In this document: positions 11,345 through 22,500 of the stretch, piece by piece | Position numbering within the stretch: position 1 is the first letter of the stretch | Layout of the letters: each line of letters begins with the position of its first letter | From: Trachythela sp. YZ-2020 | Lineage: Eukaryota > Cnidaria > Anthozoa > Malacalcyonacea > Clavulariidae | Length of the DNA: 64,000 nucleotides | Direction: 5' to 3' | Assembly: GCA_016169945.1 (NCBI GenBank) | Contig: JADLSH010000236.1 | Span: forward strand, 3,396,001 to 3,460,000 | Notes under the pieces: generated by a model | What the model saw: only the letters and a program-made list of their open reading frames with translations | Told to the model about the DNA's origin: nothing | Database searches by the model: none | Translations under genes and position numbers: made by a program

Positions 11345-11749
11345 TACGGTTATGTTACATGGAAAAAGTATAGGATTTATTGTCTGAAAGAGTATTATCA
11401 AGCAGTTTCTTTCAAATTGTTGTAGAAATTCATATCATATCATATCCACTTTATGTAATGTTCCTCTCGCTAGAGAGAACTAGGAACGCTAAGTTCATGC
11501 ATGGTTCACAACTTTAATTTAAACCTGGCGCACTCGGTACGACCGTTAGTCGACCGATTTTAATCGGTTTTAGCCTGTGAGGCATGCAGGCTCTTCGGGT
11601 TTTGGGAGGACGTACCATAAGGTACGGCTGTCAGTTTACTTATACCGATGTAAAGCGATGTGATCGTCCGTCAGCGTGCCTAGGTTTTGTGACTGGTTGA
11701 TTATATGGTAACAAAGTCAAATCTACACTAAAAAGTGCTGCCAAAATCC
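11345..11749. other. Intergenic sequence
   Basis: No coding similarity recognised. 11530-11650 is more GC-rich and repetitive in feel but matches nothing I can name. Confidence 0.3.
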
Positions 11750-13500
11750 ACGCATTTAATGAAGTTCAGAAACATAACATAAGAAAGCTCTCCAGCTCTT
11801 TGGATAAATAATATATAATATATTCCAACCAAAGAAAAGGAATCAAAGTATATGCCAAGATCAAAAAAGTGTGGCTGATGATTTCAAAAAATACTTCACC
11901 TCGCTGGAAAACACCGCTGAAAGCAGAAGACGTGTAGCTGAAGACAATACATTGATGAATTATTCCATCCATTATCTACTGTACTTCACCCAACAAGTGA
12001 GCTATTTTTACTTCGAATTTTACCCCCGCACCGTATTACCGGTATTATATTCGCTCCGCCCCCTATTAGTCCCCTGGACTAGATAAGATAAGCCTAAGCC
12101 TTCGTGTTATTAAAGACAGCCTCATAATAAACGCTAGCTTAATACATAATTAATTCTGTGTTCACGTTCTTCATCTTTTTCCTGATGTTTGGAAATTAGC
12201 CGAAGTACCATTGCTGAAGGAGAAGGCGAGTTGGAAAAATGCGATCAATATCGATCACTTCTTGTGCGTGCCTTAAAAAAAAGTTAAAAAGTTGTCCTTT
12301 AGTCATTTGGATCTCTGAATCAGAAAACACCGTTTATCCTAATATCAGAGTGAAAATAAAAAATATTATTCCACATCAACATTCAACATTATGTAAGCGA
12401 CTGTATTGTGGAAGCTGGGGACAAGGGATGAAGACCGCTTTGATCTTATCATATTGTTATTCTTATCATGAGTTGACCAAATCAGCCACATCAAATTAAA
12501 ATGCATAAGTTTGGTTGGTTGTTGCTCTTGAAGGGCATTGAAATGGTCGACAGTTATCTCTCTCTCTATCTCAATCTGTACGTATTGATCACAAATGTCT
12601 TCCTCTACATTACCATTACTCACCGCGTACCAATCAGCAATCCAATCTCTATTGTTCTGTATCTATCTAAATGAATGACCCATCAACCACCTCAAATGTA
12701 AACCTGATTCGTGCATGATGTGATTCTAAAGATCTTTCTGTCGTCGTTCATGCAGAAGATAAACAAGCGCTCATAATTTGGAATCAATCTCAACAACAGG
12801 GTCGTAAAGTGGTGTAAATGCGAACCAATTGTAAATTAGACTTATTAAAACTAAAAACCTCCTGTTGAACAAACTGATGGGGAGGGGTCCTTGAATAATC
12901 CTATCCGTCTTAGGAAAAAAAAAACTAAACTCACATCCACGTCCCATCGCCAGTCTTTCTACACTTGTTGACAGGATATCATATGCTGTCCACATTACTA
13001 AACTACTATTCATGCTCTTGTTATTATTAATAAGTTCAAATCTACCTCAGTCTGGCACAGCTTGATATGCTCTTCTTAGTTATTATTGAAGCCCTTGTTA
13101 TTTTTAAGCTTTTATACTGCTCCTCCGTCTGGTCTAATACTTCCTCTGTGAATTTGAAAACTCAGGCAGTAATGAACTTTTGCGTGTAGAGAAATCACAT
13201 TCTACAGACAGACTTGACCATATTACACCAGTTTTTAAAAGAACTGGATATGACCTGCTTCAAACTTGATTTGTGTTTAGATATACAGGATGGCAAATTC
13301 CATTAATAACAACCTTTACCCCAATTATTTATGCGACAGTTAGTTAAACGTGCTGAGTTACACGAATCATCAAAAATGCAAGATCTAGACATTCCATTTT
13401 TATTTTCAGAGAACGCAAGAGACAGAAAGATTTTCACCACAGAGGAACGAAAATCTGGGAAAGACAAAGAAGACAACATTCCTACAGTAAGAAGTAATAA
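11750..13500 (+). mobile_element. Decayed CR1/Jockey-like LINE body
   Basis: Fragments of one polymerase frame follow in the right order with many stops and frameshifts. 11860-11965 has SVADDFKKYFTSLENTAES (pre-RT segment). 12170-12250 has DVWKLAEVPLLKE (RT motif region). 13060-13160 has LVIIEALVIFKLLYCSSVW (thumb region). 13220-13250 recalls DHITPVFKEL. 13400-13470 recalls FHHRGTKIW (C-terminal tail). It is a relic with no coding capacity. The short open frames here should not be called genes. Confidence 0.7.
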
Positions 13501-15184
13501 GTAAGTTTAATTAACTATATTCTAGATATCTTTTTATTGTTTTTTTATTTTTATTTTTTTTTTTATATTTATCATAAATTGACAATTTAGATTAGTCCTA
13601 TTATATATAGTTTAAATTATCTTAAGGTTATCTATAGATATAAAATTTAAATATTTCCATTTTCACTTATTTTTAATTTAATTTTGAATTGAGGTTTTTA
13701 AAATCGATCCTCTCTCATTATTTAACTTTGGAAAAATTGCGACTGCAGGAAAACTTTAAATAAAAATTTTAAATTCAAATAATTTTGGAAAATAATGTTT
13801 CTAATTAATATTCTGCAATTGGTGTTAACAATAATACCGGACATAGAATTTTGATGGGCATGTTTTTGTGTTGCATTTCAGCAATAGCTCATGCTTTGTC
13901 TTTCTCTTTTCTGATGCTGCATGCTTTTTGCTCTCTGAATTCTGTTTTGTTTTTTTGATTTTGTTTTTTGCGTTTTTAATTTTGTGTTTTTGTTTAACAC
14001 TTTTGACAATATATATAAAAGCAGCACGACGCTGAGCAACCTACAACCAAGAGGCTATTCAAAAGTTGTTTGAAGAGGTTTGATGAGATTATTTACACAA
14101 GAGGTCTAGAACAGAGGTCGGAAAAAGACAATGAGGAGTACAAAAGAAGATGGAATCTCTTTTTCCTTTTACACCACAGAAATGAAATTCACCGCACACG
14201 TTCTCTTTTAGAGAAATTGCTAGAATACGTTTTATCCGATTCCTTCCAAGCAAATCAATATGTGTCCAATGTTTAACGGACTTTGTGTATGTGTAGCATT
14301 GAGTTCTACAATAGCCATACAAAAAGAGTTATAGGCATCCGTTCTGCCGTGTATCTAAAATTAATAAAATTCATGTTCGTCAACTTTTATATCAAATTGT
14401 TCTTTTGATTATCTGAAATGGGAAAATCAATTTTTTTGTTCTTTTGATTATTATCAAATGGAAATATGATGTGTTATGCAGTTAGGTTAGATCATGGCGT
14501 AGAGCTCTTTGTAAACACGCGAAGGAAGAAAGGGATTAAGTACTCGTAGCAACCACAGTGTTTTAAAAGTTACATTTACACAAGTAAAATTGTCATAACA
14601 AGAAGTTTAATTATTGTCACATATTTTTCTGCAAAAATGATTTATTGAGCGTAAATAAAGAGGGCTGTAAAACGCCGTTTCATCATGTTATTTAACCTTA
14701 ACATGTAATTTTATTTTATGCTGATAATTAATATTTAATATATTGTTTTTATAATCACTAAAAAAAACATAAAGAATAAATTTTGCAATGAACGATCACA
14801 AACACTGATCATTTCTACTCGACCAAACCAATCACAAAACACGTCCATTTTAGGTAGGTATTTACCCTGGTATTTACCCTATATAGTGGTTCATTAAGTA
14901 TATGCCATTATTCACTTGCTGCCTACAAGATGGTAGCGCTTAAACGAGTGCAGAAAGCTACTAAATAAATTTATATTTAACTATCATTTAGGTTATTATA
15001 TATAATATTATACAACATAGAATTGTAAATAAGTTTGAAAAGTTTCGTACTATACGTATTTATTATACAACTGTGTTAAAAAGTGTCCAAATAACGCTAA
15101 AAACGAGTACAAATATACAGCGATATTTGGATACTTGGTTATTTATATAGTAGAAAACCGGTTTGCAGTTGTATAATAAATAAC
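13501..15184. other. AT-rich gene-poor stretch
   Basis: 13520-14000 is very AT/T-rich. The 68-codon plus frame at 14070-14276 is hydrophilic but unrecognised, without clear splice context. Nothing else can be supported. The region may be intron or downstream flank of the minus-strand coiled-coil gene. Confidence 0.3.
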
Positions 15185-15254
15185 TTATTAGATGTTTTGG
15201 TATGTAGTATCGCCCCACATTTTTACTCGTTGTTTGTATTTTGACTCGCCCTGG

Positions 15255-15289
<35 letters not shown>

Positions 15290-15323
15290 TACAGCGATAC
15301 TACATACCAAAACATCTAATAAG
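15185..15323. repeat. Foldback element with arms of about 29 bp
   Basis: TAGATGTTTTGGTATGTAGT at about 15189 is repeated as its exact complement at about 15300-15320, separated by about 80 bp holding ACTCGT direct and inverted motifs. No coding capacity. Confidence 0.7.
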
Positions 15324-15603
15324 ATATATATATGGTATATTGATTATGTTTATTCATAACTGTGCATTAATTATCTCTTCTTAATACTCTTAGCTTAAAT
15401 TAGGCATAATTATTTATTCATAACTGTTAAATTAGGTATAATTATTTCATAAGATAATCTGAACAAAATCCTTGTGTGTAGTTTTGAAAACGCTTGTAAT
15501 CTTCTCTCAGTTCCTAAAAACCAAAATTTTGCCCGTTTTTAGTAAACTGTGATATCTGGCACATAGGATCCAATAAGGCAATAGAACAAGTGTAATATAT
15601 TAA

Positions 15604-15629
15604 TTAACCCATTAACTGGCAGTACCCTA

Positions 15630-15662
<33 letters not shown>

Positions 15663-15715
15663 AAGTAAATACTAAAGTAGGGTACATCTGGGCGCATTGC
15701 CAGCTAATGGGTTAA
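15604..15715 (-). repeat. Palindromic TTAACCC element, inverted copy
   Basis: Full-length copy, in reverse orientation, of the element arrayed in RHBDD1 intron 1. It begins TTAACCCATTAACTGGCAGT and ends CCAGCTAATGGGTTAA, with the CGAGTAAAATCGTCTGG core between. Confidence 0.75.
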
Positions 15716-15789
15716 ACAAGTTAATGAATAATACATTAATTAATAATTAAGTTAAACTAACAAGATAAAGAGATCTGAAACGTGAGTCT

Positions 15790-16345
15790 AGTGTAGTTTG
15801 GTGAACATCGTCGTGCTGTCACTGACAACGATGCTAAACAGCTTGTCGCCATATATTTCAACACTGGCAATCACAGTGTTTCTGATATGAAAATTCGAGC
15901 CCTCGGTTCCATTTCAGGGAGCAATGGATAGCCGTAAAAGACAAGAAATGCGTCTCATTTCCCAACTTGGCACCAAGCGCCTCGCTTTGGCACCAAGCGT
16001 CAAAAACAATTCATCCTTACGGTATCAATGAGCGCTTCTCATATACATTCAACTCTTATTTGTCCATACCTGCCATCAGCAGACAGATATTCTACATCTC
16101 ATATAATTATATAGTTTCGTATTTTCTCCTGTTGGTGTCTTTTTCACTTTTCTTTTCATGTTAATATATTTTGTAATGTGATTTTCATATATTGTTTATA
16201 GTTTGTTTTGACTAAATCCATCTGATTGGTTTATTTTTATCACGTGATCCCTTTTGTACACACTATAAACATGTTTTTCCCCGACCCACGCTACTAACTT
16301 CGAAACAAAGGGCCTTCGCTCGAAACGTCAAAGTTGAATTTTTCA
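15790..16345 (+). mobile_element. Penelope-like retroelement, decayed 3' end (GIY-YIG C-terminal region)
   Basis: The plus strand reads GEHRRAVTDNDAKQLVA, YFNTGNHSVSDMKIRALGS, then GINERFSYTF in shifted frames. This matches the C-terminal endonuclease-side tail of Penelope-like elements as I remember it. Stops and frameshifts show it is dead. About 300 bp downstream it ends in a GGGCCTTCGCTCGAAACGTC motif. It lies downstream of the last recognised exon of the minus-strand coiled-coil gene. Confidence 0.6.
16291..16345 (+). ncRNA. Hammerhead-ribozyme-like motif at the end of the Penelope-like remnant
   Basis: ACTAACTTC, then AAAGGGCCTTCGCTC, then GAAACGTCAAAGTT. Compared with sister copies (46991-47033 and 49833-49876 minus) the consensus is AACTTC-CTGACGA-AGGGC-CTTC-GCTC-GAAAC-GTC-GAAGTT. 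This resembles a type I hammerhead: stem I AACTTC/GAAGTT, stem II GGGC/GCTC, and core CTGANGA, GAAA, GTC. This copy has lost CTGACGA (it reads CGAAACA), so it should be inactive. Stem III would be a single pair without a loop, so even an intact copy might act only as a dimer. Penelope-like elements are known to carry hammerheads; assignment here is inference. Confidence 0.4.
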
Positions 16346-16544
16346 GGTGGGGTTTTGGTGGTGTAGAAGTACTGAGGGCGAAAATGCGGGCGGGCGAAAA
16401 TGCGGGCGGGAGGAAAGGCAGGCGGGAGGAAAGGCAGGCGGCTTTCCTTTTCCCGTATTTCGCCTTTTATTACGTCATCATTACTCGAAAAATTTGCGAG
16501 GCAGTCTTGGAGCAAATTTTATATCCCTGACACTTTATACTTAC

Positions 16545-19500
16545 AATGAAAATGTTCTGGTATTCTTCCTTTTCGTCTTTCTGTCTTTGAAAGTCACATA
16601 CGAGATCCTTGAGCCTGCCAACCGAAAGAAACAAATATAATCGATAAACACAGTGAGAATACTTCAGCCAAACTACGTCTGACTAGTAATTCATGGAACA
16701 CCAAACAAATATATTACCTTGTTTTCAATTCTGTTATTTCTTCCTTGTGCCTTCTCTCCACTTCAGCTAAATGTGCTGCAGCTGTTCTTTCACATTGTTC
16801 TTTTGTACATTTCACTGCTTCAGATATCTTTCTTTTCCCCTCTTCCTAAACAACAAATTCAAAACATGTTTGAGGTGTCTGGTCATTGAATTAAGAACGA
16901 AGCTCGAACCACGATATGATTGCTGTAGAAAAGTAGCGGTATCCAAAAATAATTTGCAGTTAGCCCCGAGTGAGCTACATCGGTGTTTTTTTTTGCCAAA
17001 TTAGGCCTCATAAAGTCAATTTTGGCAATAGAAAACATCACTTGTGGCTGGTGATTTGAAAATTACATAACTGAATCAAAATCGCAAATCTGACTACCAC
17101 GAGCGTAAAACTGAGAAACATTGAAATTCTCTACTATATATATTGCGAGACATTTTGGCCACTGGCAACTTATCATCGTTCAATCCAAGCCATATATATC
17201 CATATATATAAACTGTCCTAGGAGTTTTAGCGCAAGGGAAGTGCTGCCAGTCAAACTCGACGTTCTCAATATATTGATTGGGGAAGACATTAGGCTATTT
17301 CGTGTTGTTTAAAGCACCGATATGTCGTCGAGGGACACTGCTTTCCACTGGAATGAGCGCTAAAACTACATTTACATGCATTGTATTGCTTTTTAAAGAA
17401 TGCAATTCAGCCAAGAGAGATCAATTAGTCAGATAACGCATAACACGCGCCGTATACAATCTCTGTCTATTTTCCTGTTTAATACGTCCGCTAATTGGAA
17501 TTAGCGCAAGCTATTGCGCAAAAAAAAAGATACACAAACCGACGCAAATTGAGATTTGCAAGCATATATAGATCGCGTAAGACTGGGCGCAAGTGAACTC
17601 TGGAGAATCACAAGCATGATGAAGAAGTGGCACAATTGGAACTAGTACGACCTCGACATATAGGACCTTGGAATATACTATTTCGAAATTACTTTTCGGA
17701 ATTGTTCTCATACCGAAGAAATTTGGGGAAATTTACGTTTCAGTCATGCTCCTACTCAACGTTATAACCCCATCCATTATACCTGCAGTTCAAATCTAGT
17801 TTTCTCTACAGCTTTTCTCGTCTTCTCTTCACTCTCTGCTAACATTAATTCTCTCAACTGATGTTCAGCCATTTCTACAGCTTCTGCTTGTAATATCCTC
17901 GCTTCTTCAGTAGCCTCTCGTAACGCATCTTGTTTCTCTTTTTCGTATTTTTGTTGCGTCAACCTGGCACGCTTTTTCTCAGCGACTTCGCATCGATATT
18001 TCACTATTTCTATTTCTTTCTCTGCACGCTAAAACAGTATTTTATATGATATTTCGAATTTGAAAAGGAATATGGGTTTATATGGTTAATAGCTGCACTT
18101 ATATTCGTATCAAACCAAATATTTCCACCTTTAATTATTATTCTACCCATCATTTTTCTACACTGTCAATTTAAATCATTTTAAGCTTAATAAACTAATT
18201 CTAAAACGCTCTATGTCACCATAGCAATGCTCTATGTCACCATAGCAACGCTCTATGTCACCATAGCAACGCTCTATGTCACCATAGCAACGCTCTATGT
18301 CACCATAGCACACAGGGATACCACGGTGGCACTTCCTGCAGGTATTGGCAAGATTTTCAAGCTTTATTTGGTATTTGCGTAGGTTGTATAGTCAGTCTCA
18401 GATGAAATTACCTGAGGTAATGGTCTGTGGTAATGGTCTACATTGTGTATAAATCAACCAGGAAAATCCGATACTTAGTCTATATAATCGCAGTTAGCGG
18501 ACGTTTGAATTATTCATGTAAGAGATGCACTAATAACTTAATCAGTTACCTACATAATTATATATAATCTATATCTATATAAACACTCTTATATAAATTA
18601 TTGTGAAATACACACAATTCAGTTTTCTTTTGTAAGCTGCAAAGTGTTGTTCTTAATATACATTATCAAATTAAATTACTATACTAGCTATTTCATCTGG
18701 ATAACTGGCTTTGGGTTTATATTAACATTATCAAGACAGATGATCTGTCAGACAGATAATGCAGCAGACTTTTATAATGTCTGAACTATTTACCTTTCTA
18801 GCCTTCTCTAAAGCCTCTGTATTTTCTCGTGTCATATTTTCGATGATTTCATCAATAATCTTTTTTCTATCTTCTAACAGTTTCATTTCCATCTCCTCTA
18901 TCTACAATATAGTGATGTGATAGAAAGGAAGGTATTACTGAATGAGAAAATGATGTAATGGCAAGATATAAGATATGTTTGGTATATACTTTAGGTAGGG
19001 CTTCACTTCCAACAAATCCAATGTAAGATACATTACTTATTTGCTTTTGAGAGAAGTGCAACAGCCACTACTGTAATATTTAAGATTTATTGCAGGTTTA
19101 CATCCTTTGCTAACAACAGTTGTTTGATTGTGGGATATAAACCTGCAATAAATCAACTACACTGTATCAATGAAATAAAGTACTTAAAGTATTTGCTCAC
19201 TGCTTTCTTCACAGCTTCATTTTTATCACTATTCATAAATGCTTCAATTTCCTTTAAAAGATCTGTCCCAATACCTGGTATAATTGTAAAATGTAAATAA
19301 AAATTTCTATTAGGGGTCATCCATTTAGTACGTATGCAACTAAGGGGGGAGGGGGTGGGGTCAAATTTTTTGCAGTTTTTGCATATGCCTATTGTTTATG
19401 TGATGTCATTTCTATTGTTCTTTGCATACAAGGGGGAGGGATGGGGTACAATTTTGGAATTTTTTTGTATACATACTAAATGGATGACCCCTTAGTAAGA

Positions 19501-22500
19501 TTACGTATTTACGTCCTCATAATCGAATAAGAAAAACGAATATGAAAATCGGGAAAATTGCGTAACGTCAGTTTGATAGATGGAAACAAGTGAAAACCTT
19601 CATACGCTTCTCGCACATTCCCAGATCATGCAAATAAACCCATGTTGCAAAAAACTCATAAATCATGAACTTCGATGGAATTCTAAAAATCTTCGTACGG
19701 TTTTTTTTAAATAAATCAGATGATAAGACGATTTAAAACGCTTTGCATGATACAATATTCAATATACAATACGATACAACATGATACAATACGTGAGGGG
19801 TCCAAATTCGCGAGGGGAGTCCAAATCCGCTAGCAAATAAAGACCCCCATAGGTCCATATTCGCTAGCGGATATGGACTCCACCGGTCCATATTCGCTAG
19901 CGGAAATGGACCTGGGGGTCCATTTTGAGAGGGTGGGGGATTTGAAAGCTAATGTTAGCCCGGGGGTAGGGCATTAGAAAATTTTCTATTTTTAACCTAA
20001 TAAAACCATTTGGCCAAATAGAAAGACTTTGGCTATGTGGTGCCAGTGTAGGTAGGGTCTATACAATGAGCTTCGGGTCTTTAGGATCAATGAGTATCAA
20101 TCTACCTGAAAAATTTGACGTTTTGAGCTGGGGCACTTCGTCTGGAAGCGTACGTAGGCCCTTTGTCTGGAGTGGACGAAGGGTCTCCCGCTCGAAACGT
20201 CTTAGTTCTCGTTGCTCAAAGCTTAGACTTAATTTGGCTACAATGTTCCACATTATTTTGCTCCTAACAAAGCATGGTTTGTTGATATGGACACAATGCC
20301 AATTTGATATAGCTTTTTAACATACAGTACATGTGTAAAAAATTATTAGTATTTGCTATTGTAGTTGTTTTGCCTTGTACCAACATTAAAGTGCTTATAT
20401 TTTGTAATAATATCTCCTTTCAAAAGTGGAATAAGGTTCCCCGGGTTGGGGAATTTGCCACTGACTTGTGGCCCCACCATGGGGCATTTTCACTTGCTTG
20501 CGATTCTCACAGGGGGGCATTAGCACCATTTTTACAAAATTTGTCAAATTCCCAGGGGTTGGCCAGGGGGGGGATGGGCATGCTTGGATTTGACGATGCA
20601 TTAATAGAACCATAGGCTGCTCAGCTCCAGTTTCAGATTCGCAGCTCTATATTCAAATTGAATCTAGAGCCAGAGGCATGGCGTTCATGTTCAAATGGCT
20701 GTAACTCCACAAAGGCTTCACCTATTCTAACAATATTTGTTTTCATTCTTTGTCAACAAAAGAAGTATGATATAACACAATCGCCGAGTCTCTACTGCTT
20801 CTAGATTTCTCTAAACAACTTGCAAAAGTCAAGTCGCCAAACGGCGTGCGGTCAATTAAATCTGGAGCCAGGTCCGGTTAGTTCCCGCCAAAATCGCTGT
20901 ATAGTCGTAACGAATAAATGTTATGCTATAATATTTTTTTTCATTCTTCACTGATAATTTGCACATTATTTAAAACAATCGCCTTGTCTGTAGCGCTTTT
21001 ACTTTCCTCAGGAGAGCTCGCATAAGTTAGGTCTTCAAACAGCGACATGTTGACACAGACGGTAAACAGGCTTGCCGCTCCTCACTTAAAACGCTCTGTC
21101 TCAGCCAAAAGTTACTTTATCGCAGAATGATTTTTTTTCATTCTTCGTCATTAAAGCTCACATCAATTGAAGCTATTTTGAAGCTTATATCGCTTTAAAC
21201 TTTGCCAGGACAACGTGCATAAGGTGAGTCCTCGAAGAGCCACATACTGACACTGTCCACAAGTCAGTCAACAAGTCAGTCTACCAAAAGCGCTCTATCT
21301 CAGCGAAAAATGAACATATCCGTAAAATACTTTTTTTCGTTCTTCACTGATAATTTGCACATTATTTAAAATAATCGGCTTGTCTGTAGCGCTTTTAGTT
21401 TCCTCAGAAGGGCTCGCACAAGTTAGGTCATCAAACAGCGACATGTTGACACAGACGGTAAACAGGCTTGCCGCTTCTCACTTAAAACGCTCTGTCTCAG
21501 CCAAAAGTTACCCTATCGCGGAAAGATTATTTTTCGTTCTTCGTCATTAAAGCTCACATCATTTGAAGCTATTTTTAAGCTTATATCGCTTTAAACTTTG
21601 CCTGGACAACGTGCACAAGGTGAGTCCTCGAACAGCCACATATTGACACTGTCCACAAGTCAGTCAACAAGTCAGTCTACTAAAAGCGCTCTACCTCAGC
21701 GAAAAATGAACATATCCGTAAAATATTTTTTTTCGTTCTTCCCTGATAATTTGCACGTTATTTAAAACAATCGACTGGTCTGTAGCGCTTTTAGTTTCCT
21801 CAGGAGAGCTCGCATAAATTAGGTCATGCTCGTTCATATGCTGGACTCACCAATGCGGGGTTTCCCCTTCGTTTGCTACTGCTTACGCACATGCAGGACT
21901 GTAATTGATACAGATAAATTTATTTACTAGTAATACTAATTAATTACAGATTAATTTATTTAATATAGTATGTTTGGGCATTTGGTTTGGGTTTCAATTC
22001 GGCTTATTTTTTATATCGAAAGCTCAACAGTCATTGTTATGATGTTTCGTCACGTATTCCAACTGCTTGAAGTTTATATTCTTCTAAACTTGATATGAGG
22101 ATATGGCATGGGACGAGGCAGTTTTAATTTGGCATGCACCTGAATGCACCTGCACTCTAATTGAGTGGGAAACCGATATCAGTCATATTATATATATATA
22201 TGAATTATAGCCAACATCAAATCATCAATACTAAAACCCACAAGAGTGCTAAATTTAATCCAATAAGAAATATATTACAAAGAGTGCTGGGACAACTCAA
22301 CGTAATTTTAATATTTTAGTAACTAAAGTAATATATACTTGTAAACATGTAATTTAATCTTATAGCATATATGATCCTGCTTGTAGTTTCTTAAAAAATA
22401 ATATATACTTGTAAATATATAATTTAATCTACATTTATCATACAATCGTTCTTGTAATTATTTCCGAAAATTCATTTTGGAGATAAAACTATTTTTAAGC

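Noticed and set aside
13405..13503. Apparent exon NARDRKIFTTEERKSGKDKE with splice-like flanks
   Set aside because: The other frame matches the C-terminal tail of the decayed LINE just upstream, which explains it better.
18194..18309. 21-bp repeats considered as a CRISPR-like array
   Set aside because: No spacers; units are contiguous, and the setting is a eukaryotic intron.
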